From assembly GCF_001307765.1 (NCBI RefSeq), contig NZ_LKBA01000007.1, forward strand, positions 1-64,000: a stretch of 64,000 nt of DNA. The letters are read 5' to 3'. The notes under the pieces were generated by a model. The model was not told where the DNA came from. It saw nothing but the letters and a program-made list of their open reading frames with translations, and did no database searches. This document shows, piece by piece, positions 34,438 to 43,336 of this stretch. Position numbers and translations under genes: made by a program. This stretch comes from Aliiroseovarius crassostreae. Its GTDB lineage: Bacteria; Pseudomonadota; Alphaproteobacteria; Rhodobacterales; Rhodobacteraceae. The stretch's first letter is position 1. Each line of letters opens with the position of its first letter.

Positions 34438-35729
34438 TGGCAAAACACGGGCGTAGTGGCACGATGCAGGTGCTTCTGAATGGAAGGCTGGTGGGGGCTT
34501 TGCGTCTTGCAGGCTCAGGCGCAATCAGCTTCACCTATGATCCGGAATGGTTGGCATGGGAACATGCCATGCCCATCTCGCTTTCGCTGCCTTTGCGCGA
34601 AGAGGCGCACCAGGGCGGACCTGTGATCGCCTACTTGGAAAACCTGCTGCCGGACAATCAGGCGATACGAGAACGCGTTGCGGCACGTGTGCGTGCGGGC
34701 GGCACGGACGCATGGCACATGCTGGAGAAGATCGGGCGCGATTGCGTGGGGGCCTTGCAGTTCGTTTCGGGTGAGATACCCGAGTTTGACACGCTCGAAG
34801 GAGAACCCGTATCTGAGCCGCAGATTGCTGATATGCTGCGCAACCTCGCAAGCGCTCCGCTCGGCCTGGATGAGGAAGACGACTTCCGCATTTCCATCGC
34901 CGGGGCGCAGGAGAAAACAGCGCTGCTGCGCCACGAGGGCGCGTGGATCCGTCCATCGGGGCTCACTCCTACGACCCATATCTTCAAGACTCAGCTTGGA
35001 GTTCTGCCTGCAGGGATCGATTTGTCCGACAGTGTTGAGAATGAGTTTTTCTGCATGAGCTTCTGCCACGCCATGGGTTTGGATGTGGCGCAGGTCGAGA
35101 TCGCCGACTTCGAAGACGTGCGGAGCCTTGTTGTGACGCGGTTTGATCGGCGCTGGACCAAAGATGGCCGTTTAATCCGCCTCCCGCAGGAAGATTTTTG
35201 TCAGGCCCTATCGGTCCCACCCAGCCAGAAATATCAAATGGATGGCGGGCCTGGGATCACCGAAGGGATCGGTTTGCTGAAGGGCAGTGATGACCCAGAG
35301 GCAGATCAACGCGCCTTCTTCCGCGCGCAGGTACTGTTCTGGCTCTTGGGCGCGACGGACGGTCACGCGAAGAATTTCAGCATCGCACTGCGCCCCGGCG
35401 GTTTCCGTATGACCCCGCTCTACGATGTGCTGAGCGCGCAAAAAGCCGTGGATGACGGTCAAATCCGCCAGAACCGGATGCGCCTCGCGATGGTGGTCGA
35501 CGGGCACTACCGGATCAATGAGGTGGTGCCCCGCCATTTCCTGCAGGCAGCGAAGGCGGCCGGTTTTGGTGTGGCGCTGGCTGAAGAAGTCTTGTCGGAC
35601 ATCGCGACGGAGCTTGAACCCGCCTTGGACAAGACACTCGCAGAGTTGCCAGATGGGTTTCCACAGCCTTTGGCCGAAGCTATTGTTGCTGGCGCAAGAC
35701 GTCGCGCAGCTGCCTTTTGCGCCGTATGA
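34437..35729 (+). CDS. hipA: HipA serine/threonine kinase toxin (hipBA-3)
   Basis: 430 residues, canonical HipA with ISIAGAQEKTAL, LLGATDGHAKNFSI and PLYDVLSAQ all intact. It differs from hipBA-2 at scattered positions only (for example EFDTLEGEPVSEPQ and the C-terminal RRAAAFCAV). Its 3' side originally continued to the 65-codon gene leader but is now split from it by the nested IS elements at 35843-38626. Confidence 0.92.
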   Translation: MAKHGRSGTMQVLLNGRLVGALRLAGSGAISFTYDPEWLAWEHAMPISLSLPLREEAHQGGPVIAYLENLLPDNQAIRERVAARVRAGGTDAWHMLEKIGRDCVGALQFVSGEIPEFDTLEGEPVSEPQIADMLRNLASAPLGLDEEDDFRISIAGAQEKTALLRHEGAWIRPSGLTPTTHIFKTQLGVLPAGIDLSDSVENEFFCMSFCHAMGLDVAQVEIADFEDVRSLVVTRFDRRWTKDGRLIRLPQEDFCQALSVPPSQKYQMDGGPGITEGIGLLKGSDDPEADQRAFFRAQVLFWLLGATDGHAKNFSIALRPGGFRMTPLYDVLSAQKAVDDGQIRQNRMRLAMVVDGHYRINEVVPRHFLQAAKAAGFGVALAEEVLSDIATELEPALDKTLAELPDGFPQPLAEAIVAGARRRAAAFCAV

Positions 35730-35890
35730 TCCGCAGATTATATTTCCGCTTTATGATCGGCAGATCATATTTACTGAGAGCAATCTGCAGGCCCGATACA
35801 GTAGTTGCAGCGTTCCGGGCCAGCTTTGATGGACCAGCCCGGTGAACCGCCCCTTGTTTGCCGGAGACCCTGAAGTAAGGATACTGGGTC

Positions 35891-36223
35891 ATGGGAAAGA
35901 CGAAGAACGGAACACGCTATCCAGAGGAACTGCGCGCGCGAGCGGTGCGGATGGTCTTGGATCACGAGGAAGAATACGCGAGCAGATCGGCGGCAATCTT
36001 GTCGATCTCTCAGAAGGTTGGGTGCAGCAGGGACAGCCTGCGGATTTGGGTCAAGCAGCATGAAACAGATACCGGCAAACGTGACGGTATGACGACTGCC
36101 GAGCGGGATCGCATCAAGGAGCTTGAGCGCGAGAACCGGCAATTGCGTCAGGCGAACGAGATTCTCAAAAAGGCGTCTGCTTATTTTGCACAGGCGGAGC
36201 TCGACCGCCCATTCCGCAAATGA
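35891..36223 (+). CDS. IS3-family transposase OrfA
   Basis: 110 residues; N-terminal HTH (RYPEELRARAVRMVLDHEEE; VGCSRDSLRIWVKQHE) and a leucine-zipper-like segment (RIKELERENRQLRQANEILK) used for multimerisation. Its TGA overlaps the OrfB ATG (ATGA at 36220), so OrfB may be made by coupling as well as by the frameshift usual in the family. Confidence 0.93.
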   Translation: MGKTKNGTRYPEELRARAVRMVLDHEEEYASRSAAILSISQKVGCSRDSLRIWVKQHETDTGKRDGMTTAERDRIKELERENRQLRQANEILKKASAYFAQAELDRPFRK

Positions 36224-36822
36224 TTGCCTTCATCAAAGATCATCGCGGGGCGCATGGGGTCGAGCCGATCTGTAGAGTTCTCCAGATTGCCCCTTCGACG
36301 TTCTATGAGCGCCTTGCCATCGAACGTGACCCCAGCCGAGCTTCAGATCGGGCCAAGCGGGATGCGTATTTTTGCAAGGAGATGAAGGACGTTTGGGAGA
36401 AGAACCGTTCCGTCTACGGCGCGCGGAAGCTTTGGCACGCGATGAAGCGTGAGAAGATTGATATCGCCCGCTGCACCGTCGAGCGATTGATGCGCCAGCT
36501 TGGCATTCAAGGCGTCCGGCGCGGCAAGAAGGTCAAAACCACCCAGGGACAGCCTGCGGACCAATGCCCGCTGGACAAAGTCAATCGCCAGTTCCGAGCC
36601 TCCATGCCGAACGAGCTGTGGGTATCGGATTTTACGTTTGTTTCCACCTGGCGCGGGTTCGTCTACGTGGCCTTCGTGATCGACACCTTCGCGAACCGGA
36701 TCGTGGGCTGGAAGGCATCGACAACGCAGGACACGCAGTTTGTCCTGGATGCTCTTGAGCAAGCAATCCATGCGCGCAGGCCTACTGAGAACCTAATCCA
36801 TCATTCAGATCGCGGGTCTCAA

Positions 36823-38285
36823 GGCGGATTCAACCGGTCGTCGCAACACCTTCGATCATATCCTTTTTGAGCAGCCGGTCGAGAGCCTCTGCTGGTGTTT
36901 GCCAACCGAGTGTTTTGCGAGGGCGCGTGTTCAGGGCGTTGGCAACGGCGCTTAACTCGTCAACATCATGCTTGCTGAGATCAGTGCCCTTTGGGAAGTA
37001 CTGGCGGAGCAAACCGTTAGTGTTCTCATTACTGCCACGCTGCCATGGGCTTTGAGGATCGCAGAAGTAGATCTCGAGACCTGTATCAATCCGCAGCTGC
37101 GCGTGTTGGGCCATCTCCGCACCTTGATCCCAGGTCAGCGAGCGCCGCAATTGAGCAGGCAGGCTACTGATCGTCTCGGTGATGGCATCGCGCACGGCTT
37201 CGGCACCGTGACCAGCGAGAGCTGGTCCGTTCTTGACTGGTTTGCCTGTACCGTGTCCCTTCATGCGTGGCAGGTGTAGGAGCATGGTGAAGCGGGTCGT
37301 GCGTTCGACCAGAGTGCCGATCGCAGAGCTGCCAAGGCCGAGAATGAGGTCTCCCTCCCAATGGCCAGGAACCGCTCTGTCGCTGATCTCCGCTGGGCGG
37401 TCGCTGATCATCAACGCGTCAGTGAGGAAGGATTTGCCACGATTGCGTCCGCGTTCGCGCGGCAATCTGAGAGCACGGCCGGACCGTAGACACGCTGAGA
37501 GCTCTCGTTTTAGCGCGCCGCGACCCTGAATGTAGAGAGCTTGATAAATAGCTTCGTGGCTGATGCGCATCGTCGGATCCTCGGGAAAGTCCACCTTCAG
37601 CCGCTGCGCGATCTGTTCAGGGCTCCAGGCAGACGACCAGCGACGGTTTTGCCGGTGAATGGCCCGCCGCCCTTTCCATACCACAAAAGGACCATGATGC
37701 ACGATGCCGTCTGGTGTGGCGATGCGGCCGGAGAGCCGATCTTGCACATAGTCTCGCAAGGCGGGATTGAGCGTGAGCTTACTCGCTTTTGGCCGCTTCG
37801 CCGCACGGTCAGCATGCCATTGTGCATTAATCGCGCGATAGTCGAAATCTCCACCCCGAGTTGCCGAGTTACGCCTGATCTCTCGGGAAATCGTGCTGGG
37901 TGATCTCTTAAGCTTCCTAGCGATGGCACGGACACCTGCGCCTCTCGCACACTCCAAAGCTATTTCCTCACGTTCTGCGAAGGAAAGGCTACGGCTCTTT
38001 GGTATGGACGCCGATGGCGCAAGATGTGTGGGAGGCATTCCACCAGAACTCCTAAACCAACGGGTTCCGACAGGAGCAGAGACACCAGCTGCAACGGCGG
38101 CATCCTCACTGGATAACCCCTCTGCAACCGCCCGCCAGAACCGACATAGATTCTCACGCTGCCACACTGGCGGCCTTCCTGGAGAGTTCAATTTGTCCCG
38201 GGTCGAACGTTCGGACTTTCGTCTGCCTGTTTTTGTCATCCACAACTCCATCAATGAGGTGTTGCGACGACCGGTTGAATCCGCC
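36823..38285 (-). mobile_element. IS30-family element inserted in IS3 orfB
   Basis: 1463 bp with perfect 28-bp terminal inverted repeats beginning GGCGGATTCAACCGGTCGTC (36823-36850 and 38258-38285). They are flanked by the 3-bp duplication CAA (36820-36822 and 38286-38288). The perfect repeats suggest a recent insertion. Confidence 0.93.
36830..38239 (-). CDS. IS30-family transposase
   Basis: 469 residues. N-terminal HTH regions (GLSSEDAAVAAGVSAPVGTR; SLSFAEREEIALE then AIARKLKRSPSTISREIRRN) and a DDE core with GHWEGDLILG, TWDQGAEM and SNENTNGLLRQYFPKG. ATG 38239 has GGAG 7 nt upstream. The stop codon lies inside the terminal repeat. All catalytic motifs are intact. Confidence 0.93.
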   Translation of the reverse strand: MTKTGRRKSERSTRDKLNSPGRPPVWQRENLCRFWRAVAEGLSSEDAAVAAGVSAPVGTRWFRSSGGMPPTHLAPSASIPKSRSLSFAEREEIALECARGAGVRAIARKLKRSPSTISREIRRNSATRGGDFDYRAINAQWHADRAAKRPKASKLTLNPALRDYVQDRLSGRIATPDGIVHHGPFVVWKGRRAIHRQNRRWSSAWSPEQIAQRLKVDFPEDPTMRISHEAIYQALYIQGRGALKRELSACLRSGRALRLPRERGRNRGKSFLTDALMISDRPAEISDRAVPGHWEGDLILGLGSSAIGTLVERTTRFTMLLHLPRMKGHGTGKPVKNGPALAGHGAEAVRDAITETISSLPAQLRRSLTWDQGAEMAQHAQLRIDTGLEIYFCDPQSPWQRGSNENTNGLLRQYFPKGTDLSKHDVDELSAVANALNTRPRKTLGWQTPAEALDRLLKKDMIEGVATTG

Positions 38286-38654
38286 CAATACGTATCGATC
38301 AAGTACACAGAGCGCCTCGCAGACGCAGGGCTGGAACCCTCCGTCGGCAGCGTCGGTGACAGCTATGATAATGCACTGGCCGAGACGATCATCGGCCTGT
38401 TCAAGACCGAAGTCATCAATCGACTGGGGCCTTGGAAATCCAAGGATCAGGTCGAATGGGAAACCCTGCAATGGGTCGATTGGTTCAACAAAGAGCGCCT
38501 GCTTGAGCCTCTCGGCTACATCACACCAATCGAAGCAGAGGAGAAATACGAACAAGCCTTGAAGTCAGACAAAATCGCAGCTTGAAATACGAACTCAACA
38601 GTCTCCGGCAAATCCGGGGCGGTTCACGGAGATTGATTGCCAATCCCAGATACT

Positions 38655-38837
38655 CAACGCCGTGTTTCCGACTGCTGAACATAAGCGGGCAGCCGTGTCA
38701 GACGCGGTGCAGGCCCCGCTTCAACAAGAAAATTCCCCTGCGCCAGCGCATTCCTCGCGAGGCAAGTTTCTCGCTGACAGGCCCTTGGTGCCAGCTTTGG
38801 TCATGTTCATCGAAACACTCAAAGTGAGGATCAAAAA
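38655..38837 (+). promoter_or_regulatory. Conserved leader of the 65-codon gene (copy 3)
   Basis: The same leader as at 3905 and 13655, with CATTCCTCGCGAGGCAA at 38749-38765 and GAGGATC as ribosome site. The IS3 element ends 29 bp before it, leaving the unit itself intact. Confidence 0.6.
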
Positions 38838-39035
38838 ATGGCTACTCAAACTCTGAAACTGAACGTCAAATCCGGCGAAAAAGACGGCAAGAACTTCTGG
38901 GATCGGTGCGGCGTCCTCTTCGTCAACACCGACGACGGCGGCAACATCACGTCGATCAACGTCAAACACAGCATGTTTCCCGATGTCGAAATGGTCGCCT
39001 TCCCGCGCCGCGATGAAGATCCGGTCGCTGAGTGA
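38838..39035 (+). CDS. Conserved 65-residue protein of unknown function (copy 3)
   Basis: Differs from the protein at 13841 at only a few residues (KSGEKDG, DDGGNITS, RRDEDPVAE). Intact with its own leader and terminator. High identity across copies in otherwise diverging blocks suggests either selection or recent exchange. Confidence 0.7.
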   Translation: MATQTLKLNVKSGEKDGKNFWDRCGVLFVNTDDGGNITSINVKHSMFPDVEMVAFPRRDEDPVAE

Positions 39036-39042
39036 CCTTAGC

Positions 39043-39074
39043 GCCAGGGCGGATTCGCCGCCCTGGCCTTCCTC
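39043..39074 (+). terminator. Rho-independent terminator after the 65-codon gene (copy 3)
   Basis: GCCAGGGCGG pairs with CCGCCCTGGC around ATTCG, followed by CTTCCTC. The stem is two base pairs longer than at 14046, with the added pairs matching, which supports the structure. The T-tract is weak. Confidence 0.8.
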
Positions 39075-39094
39075 GGCGAAAACAAGCTTGTCAG

Positions 39095-40231
39095 CTAGGT
39101 CGCTTCATCTTGCGATCGAACCTGCCGATTCAGGCGCGCTAGCGGTTCGCTGAAAGCCGCTTCCAGTTTTTGGATATGAGCTGCAAGCCAACCAATCATC
39201 TCGGGCCACGCTTCTCTGTTGAAGCCTTCAAAAGGTTGAGCGTAGACGATGCGGCTTGCCTTCTTATCGTCCATGCGCCGCCAATCGAGTTCGGCCCCAA
39301 AAGCTGCTTCGATGGCATCTTTTTGACTATAGAGCTGATCGAACAACCATTTATTCTCGGCGGTTTCAGAGCGCTGCAAGCTTATCTCGACCCTCGCTTC
39401 ATCTCGCGAGAAGATCATCTGATAGGGGCAAGACCTAGTCCCAGACCCTGCGCTGAGCCAATGATCCTTGGTCGGGCTGATGTTCTGGTAAAGTGTAACG
39501 CCGTCGACACGCAGCTGTTCAAGGGCCGCTTCCCAGAAGTCTAAACGCAGCTTATGCCGCTTCTTCTGTGTGTCTTGGATGGCTTTCTCTTCGTTTTCTT
39601 TGCTCGACATCCCGATCATGAAGTCCGCCGCTTCCGGCGTCGGTATAATCTGCTGAATATCGACCATCAGCTCATCGCCAAACGCGTATGGTGTCACCTT
39701 GAAGCACTGCGCGCGAATTCCGCGGCTGAGGAGCCATAGGACCGTTGCTGTCACCTCGCGCCGAAAATTGGCTGCGATGAAGATCATCCTTTGGTCATTG
39801 CCTGGGTTTAGGACGGTCTCTTCCAGCTCTTCAACTTCCATAAACTCGCAGATCCCCACAGCCGCATTGCCACCACCCGCATAGCGGTCGAGGTATTGCT
39901 GATAGATGTCGACGATCTGCGTCTTGGTCAGGCCCGAGACGTAGGCGGTGTACTTCAGCGCCTGCCACGTCACATCTCTCCCGCTATCATCAAGCTTGTT
40001 CTCGATCACCACGAGGTTGCCGTCCTTGTCGAGCGCCAAGAGATCCAGGCGTTCACGGGTTTCATCAAACCCGTCGAACTCCTTCTGAATGATCAGCAAT
40101 TCTTCACCGAGGGCGTCAGGCTGGTTGGCCAGCCACTCCTGCAGATGGTCGCGCTCGCGCAGGTTCAACTCAGAAAAGCGCTTTTGGGACAGGCGGGACA
40201 AACGGTTTTTGTTCAAATCAACGCGGAACAT
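39095..40231 (-). CDS. PD-(D/E)xK nuclease-like protein with C-terminal DUF4268
   Basis: 378 residues. The N-terminal half has the restriction-nuclease pattern ERLDLLALDKDGNLVVIENK (D...E-x-K near residues 62-78) then GRDVTWQALKYTAYVSGL. The C-terminal third (LRLDFWEAALEQL; NKWLFDQLYSQKDAIEAAFG; WRRMDDKKASRI) is DUF4268. Such proteins accompany type I and other defence systems. It is 35 bp downstream of hsdR-2 on the same strand, probably the last gene of that operon, and may add a further nuclease activity. Confidence 0.8.
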   Translation of the reverse strand: MFRVDLNKNRLSRLSQKRFSELNLRERDHLQEWLANQPDALGEELLIIQKEFDGFDETRERLDLLALDKDGNLVVIENKLDDSGRDVTWQALKYTAYVSGLTKTQIVDIYQQYLDRYAGGGNAAVGICEFMEVEELEETVLNPGNDQRMIFIAANFRREVTATVLWLLSRGIRAQCFKVTPYAFGDELMVDIQQIIPTPEAADFMIGMSSKENEEKAIQDTQKKRHKLRLDFWEAALEQLRVDGVTLYQNISPTKDHWLSAGSGTRSCPYQMIFSRDEARVEISLQRSETAENKWLFDQLYSQKDAIEAAFGAELDWRRMDDKKASRIVYAQPFEGFNREAWPEMIGWLAAHIQKLEAAFSEPLARLNRQVRSQDEAT

Positions 40232-40266
40232 CGGCTAACTAACTCCAATAATGCGGTCGGCGGCGT

Positions 40267-43200
40267 TCAGTCCGCTGAGGTTTCCTCCTTGCCGACGATT
40301 GAATCATAAACTCGTTTCACTAGGCCGTTCGCAGCAGCCTCCCGAAACCGATCATCGTTCATTAATTTGGCAAAGATCTCTTCATTGCCTTCCATGCGTT
40401 CAATGAACATGCCTTCAAGCATGGAGTTGAAAACCAAGGAAAAATTGTCCAGCGTGTTTGCCCGCGCGGCTTCACGTAGCTTTTCTTTACCTGTTGCGAC
40501 CTCAACCACTTGATCGAAGAACAACTCATCAGCCTTGTCGAATTCGGTTCCAAACCGCTCATTCAACGTGTCGACCAGCAAACTAAGCTGGACAGCTTCA
40601 TCTTTAGAAACCCCTGATCCTACTTCCGTTGGCCCTTTCAATGGTTCAGCTTCACCTTGTGAAAGGTCGATGCCACCTTCGCTGATTTTCTGCAGGCGGT
40701 AGTATTGCAGCTCTACCTCGTCGCCGAGTTGGAATGGATCGTCCTCGGCGCGTTTCGGCAGTTTAGGGATAAGGAGACGAAGGTAGGTGTAGAGCTTCTC
40801 TTGGTCTGAATCCTGATATGGTACGACCTGGGACAAGAAAGCATAAAGGTTTCGGAAACTGGTGAGTTTGCCACGCAGTAGCTCGCGGTCGGCATCTTCC
40901 AGAGCCGCAAAGCGTTCAACGGCCAAGTCGATCAAAGCATTCATGTTGCGATGGTCGGAAGCAGTCGGTTCTTTGCGATTCTTGAACCAGATTTCACAAA
41001 CCTGATCAACTTCATCGCTGCCAAAAATACGCCATTCTTCGATAGAGTGCTGTAATTCGTAAAGTTGGTGCGGATCCGGCGCTTCTCCCGCGTCGGTGGT
41101 TTCGTAATAATCTTTAAATGATTGGAAAATCTCGTCGCGTTCGTTGACGAAATCCAAGACGAAAGTGTCTTCCTTGCCCGCTGTCCGTCGGTTGAGGCGA
41201 GACAGCGTTTGGACCGCCTGAATGCCTGACAAGCGCTTGTCGACATACATGGTGTGAAGCAAAGGCTGGTCGAAACCGGTCTGATATTTGTCGGCCACAA
41301 GCAGCACCTGGTATTCCTCCGTGCCGAACTTCTCGGGCAATTCGCTTTCTTTGATGCCCTTGTTCATCCCAACTTCAGTGTATTCCTTGTCGGGGAAGTC
41401 CGGATCCTTCACCGAACCGGAAAACGCCACCAGCGCCTTGATGTCGCCGTAGCCTTTGTCTTTGACATATTTGTCGAAAGCCAATTTGTAGCGAACAGCA
41501 TGTAAGCGCGATCCGGTGACCACCATCGCTTTGGCGCGGCCACCAATCTTATGCCGCGTATGATGGCGGAAGTGCTCGATGATGACTTCCACCTTTTGCG
41601 CAATATTGTGCGGGTGCAGGTTCATGAACCGCGCGAGCTGCTTGGCGGCCTTCTTGCGCGGCACTTCAGGGTCGTCTTCGATTGACTTGATGAGCCCGTA
41701 GTAGGCTTTGTAGGTCGTGTAATTCTTGAGCACATCCATGATGAAGCCTTCTTCGATGGCTTGTCTCATGGAGTAGTGGTGGAATGGGGGCTTCCCGTTC
41801 GGTCCCGGCTCATTGAACACAGCCAGCGTCTTAAATTTAGGCGTCGCGGTGAAAGCGAAAAAGCTGATGTTCTTCTGGCGTGGGCGTTTGAGCATCTCTT
41901 GGAACAGGGCTTCCTTCGCCTCGTCCGAAAGATTCTGCTCCTCTTCGTCATCGATGATCTGTTCGGCGATGGTTGCCGCAATGCCCTCTCGGTTCAGTAC
42001 CTTTCGCAGTTCCATGGCTGTCTCGCCACTTTGGGAACTGTGCGCTTCGTCCACGATAACGGCAAAGCTCTTGCCAGACGTATCGATCTGAACACCTTCG
42101 CCCTTTTTGGACAGCGTGTCCAATGCCTGCGCGATGAAAGGGAACTTCTGGATCGTGGTGATTACGATCGGCACACCGCCTGACAGCGCCTTCGCTAGCT
42201 GCTGAGTGTTCTCGTCGATCTTCTCGACCACGCCTTGCTTATGCTCGAACTGATAGATCGTATCTTGCAGCTGTTGATCCAGCACGCGCCGGTCTGTGAT
42301 GACCACCACCGTGCTGAACACCTTCTGGTCATTGTCATCATGCAGGCTCGACAAGCGGTGCGCCAGCCAAGCGATCGAGTTGGACTTGCCGGAACCAGCC
42401 GAATGCTGGACTAAGTAATTGTGGCTCGGACCCTTGGCTTTGGCATCGGCAACGAGGCCACGCACGACGTCCAGCTGATGATATCGCGGGAAGATCATCG
42501 TTTCCTTGCGCGATGTCTTGATCCCGCGCGCAGTCACGACCTTGGTTTCCTTGACCTCCAGATGAAGAAAGCGGGCCAGGATATCCATCAGGCTATCCTT
42601 GGTCAGCACCTCTTCCCACAAATAGGCCGTGCGGTAGTTGTCCTCATCCGGCGGATTACCCGCGCCGTGCCCATGCCCTTTGTTGAACGGCAAGAACACC
42701 GTCTTTGATCCGCTCAGCCGCGTGGTCATCGAGGCCAGATCGGTATCGACGGCAAAATGAACCAGCGTCCGTTCCTTGAAACGGAAAATCGGGCAGGTTG
42801 GATCGCGGTCAAACTTGTACTGCTTCTTGGCGTGTTCGACCGTCTGGCCGGACATCTGGTTTTTCAGCTCCATCGTCACGATGGGCAGGCCGTTAACCGA
42901 CAGCACCAGATCGAGCGACAGGCCCTTTTGCTTGGGGTCGAAATGCACCTGCCGCGTGGCGGTCAGGTGGTTGGCGGCATAATCAGCCAGCGCGTCGGGG
43001 TTCATGCCAGAGGCTGGCGCAAAATAGGCCAGCTTCCACGTCTTGCCGAAACACTTGAACCCGTGGCGCAGCACATGCAGCGAGCCCTTGCCCGACAGCT
43101 CCTTGCAGAGCGAGTCCAGCAGGGTGCTCTTGGCGCGGTCGCCGTGGAACTCCTGCAGGCTGGCCCAGCGTTTGGCCTGTGTCGCCTTGATGAAAGAAAT

Positions 43201-43326
43201 GACGTCATCAGGGAACAACCCGCGCTCGGCGTCAAAGCCGTAAGGATCGCCCAAGGCATATCCGCCCGTCGTGGTCAGGCTTTCGGTGATGGCATCTTCA
43301 AAACGGATTTCGGTATGTTTGCTCAT
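40267..43326 (-). CDS. hsdR: Type I restriction enzyme HsdR (system 2)
   Basis: 1019 residues. N-terminal nuclease LSLDLVLSVNGLPIVTMELK near residue 153, Walker A QHSAGSGKSNSIAW near 310, DEAH VIVDEAHSSQSGETA near 426, FTATPKFKTL, LVADKYQTGFDQP. It shares general architecture but limited identity with HsdR of system 1, so the two systems are independent acquisitions. It follows the 202-residue gene by 10 bp. All nuclease and helicase motifs are present. Confidence 0.95.
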   Translation of the reverse strand: MSKHTEIRFEDAITESLTTTGGYALGDPYGFDAERGLFPDDVISFIKATQAKRWASLQEFHGDRAKSTLLDSLCKELSGKGSLHVLRHGFKCFGKTWKLAYFAPASGMNPDALADYAANHLTATRQVHFDPKQKGLSLDLVLSVNGLPIVTMELKNQMSGQTVEHAKKQYKFDRDPTCPIFRFKERTLVHFAVDTDLASMTTRLSGSKTVFLPFNKGHGHGAGNPPDEDNYRTAYLWEEVLTKDSLMDILARFLHLEVKETKVVTARGIKTSRKETMIFPRYHQLDVVRGLVADAKAKGPSHNYLVQHSAGSGKSNSIAWLAHRLSSLHDDNDQKVFSTVVVITDRRVLDQQLQDTIYQFEHKQGVVEKIDENTQQLAKALSGGVPIVITTIQKFPFIAQALDTLSKKGEGVQIDTSGKSFAVIVDEAHSSQSGETAMELRKVLNREGIAATIAEQIIDDEEEQNLSDEAKEALFQEMLKRPRQKNISFFAFTATPKFKTLAVFNEPGPNGKPPFHHYSMRQAIEEGFIMDVLKNYTTYKAYYGLIKSIEDDPEVPRKKAAKQLARFMNLHPHNIAQKVEVIIEHFRHHTRHKIGGRAKAMVVTGSRLHAVRYKLAFDKYVKDKGYGDIKALVAFSGSVKDPDFPDKEYTEVGMNKGIKESELPEKFGTEEYQVLLVADKYQTGFDQPLLHTMYVDKRLSGIQAVQTLSRLNRRTAGKEDTFVLDFVNERDEIFQSFKDYYETTDAGEAPDPHQLYELQHSIEEWRIFGSDEVDQVCEIWFKNRKEPTASDHRNMNALIDLAVERFAALEDADRELLRGKLTSFRNLYAFLSQVVPYQDSDQEKLYTYLRLLIPKLPKRAEDDPFQLGDEVELQYYRLQKISEGGIDLSQGEAEPLKGPTEVGSGVSKDEAVQLSLLVDTLNERFGTEFDKADELFFDQVVEVATGKEKLREAARANTLDNFSLVFNSMLEGMFIERMEGNEEIFAKLMNDDRFREAAANGLVKRVYDSIVGKEETSAD

Positions 43327-43336
43327 AACTTACAAT

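Larger units (their letters stand above)
36220..38585 (+). pseudogene. IS3-family transposase OrfB, split by IS30
   Basis: The first part (36220-36822) carries HTH_21 and the rve/DDE integrase core up to the second catalytic Asp (HHSDRGSQ). The second part (38289-38585) resumes with YVSIKYTERLADAGLEPS and includes the region of the catalytic Glu (DSYDNALAETIIGLFK). Removing IS30 and one CAA duplicate restores the frame exactly, so the interruption is the only obvious lesion. Confidence 0.9.
35843..38626 (+). mobile_element. IS3-family element (interrupted by IS30)
   Basis: Inverted ends: TGAACCGCCCCTTGTTTGCC on the left from 35843 and its imperfect complement ending TTCA at 38626 (shared TGAACCGCCCC and TTTGCCGGAGAC). 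The target CGG flanks both ends (35840-35842, 38627-38629). The intact pre-insertion sequence can be read at 13628-13643. Contains orfA, orfB and the inserted 1463-bp IS30. Without the IS30 it would be ~1.3 kb, normal for IS3. Confidence 0.9.
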
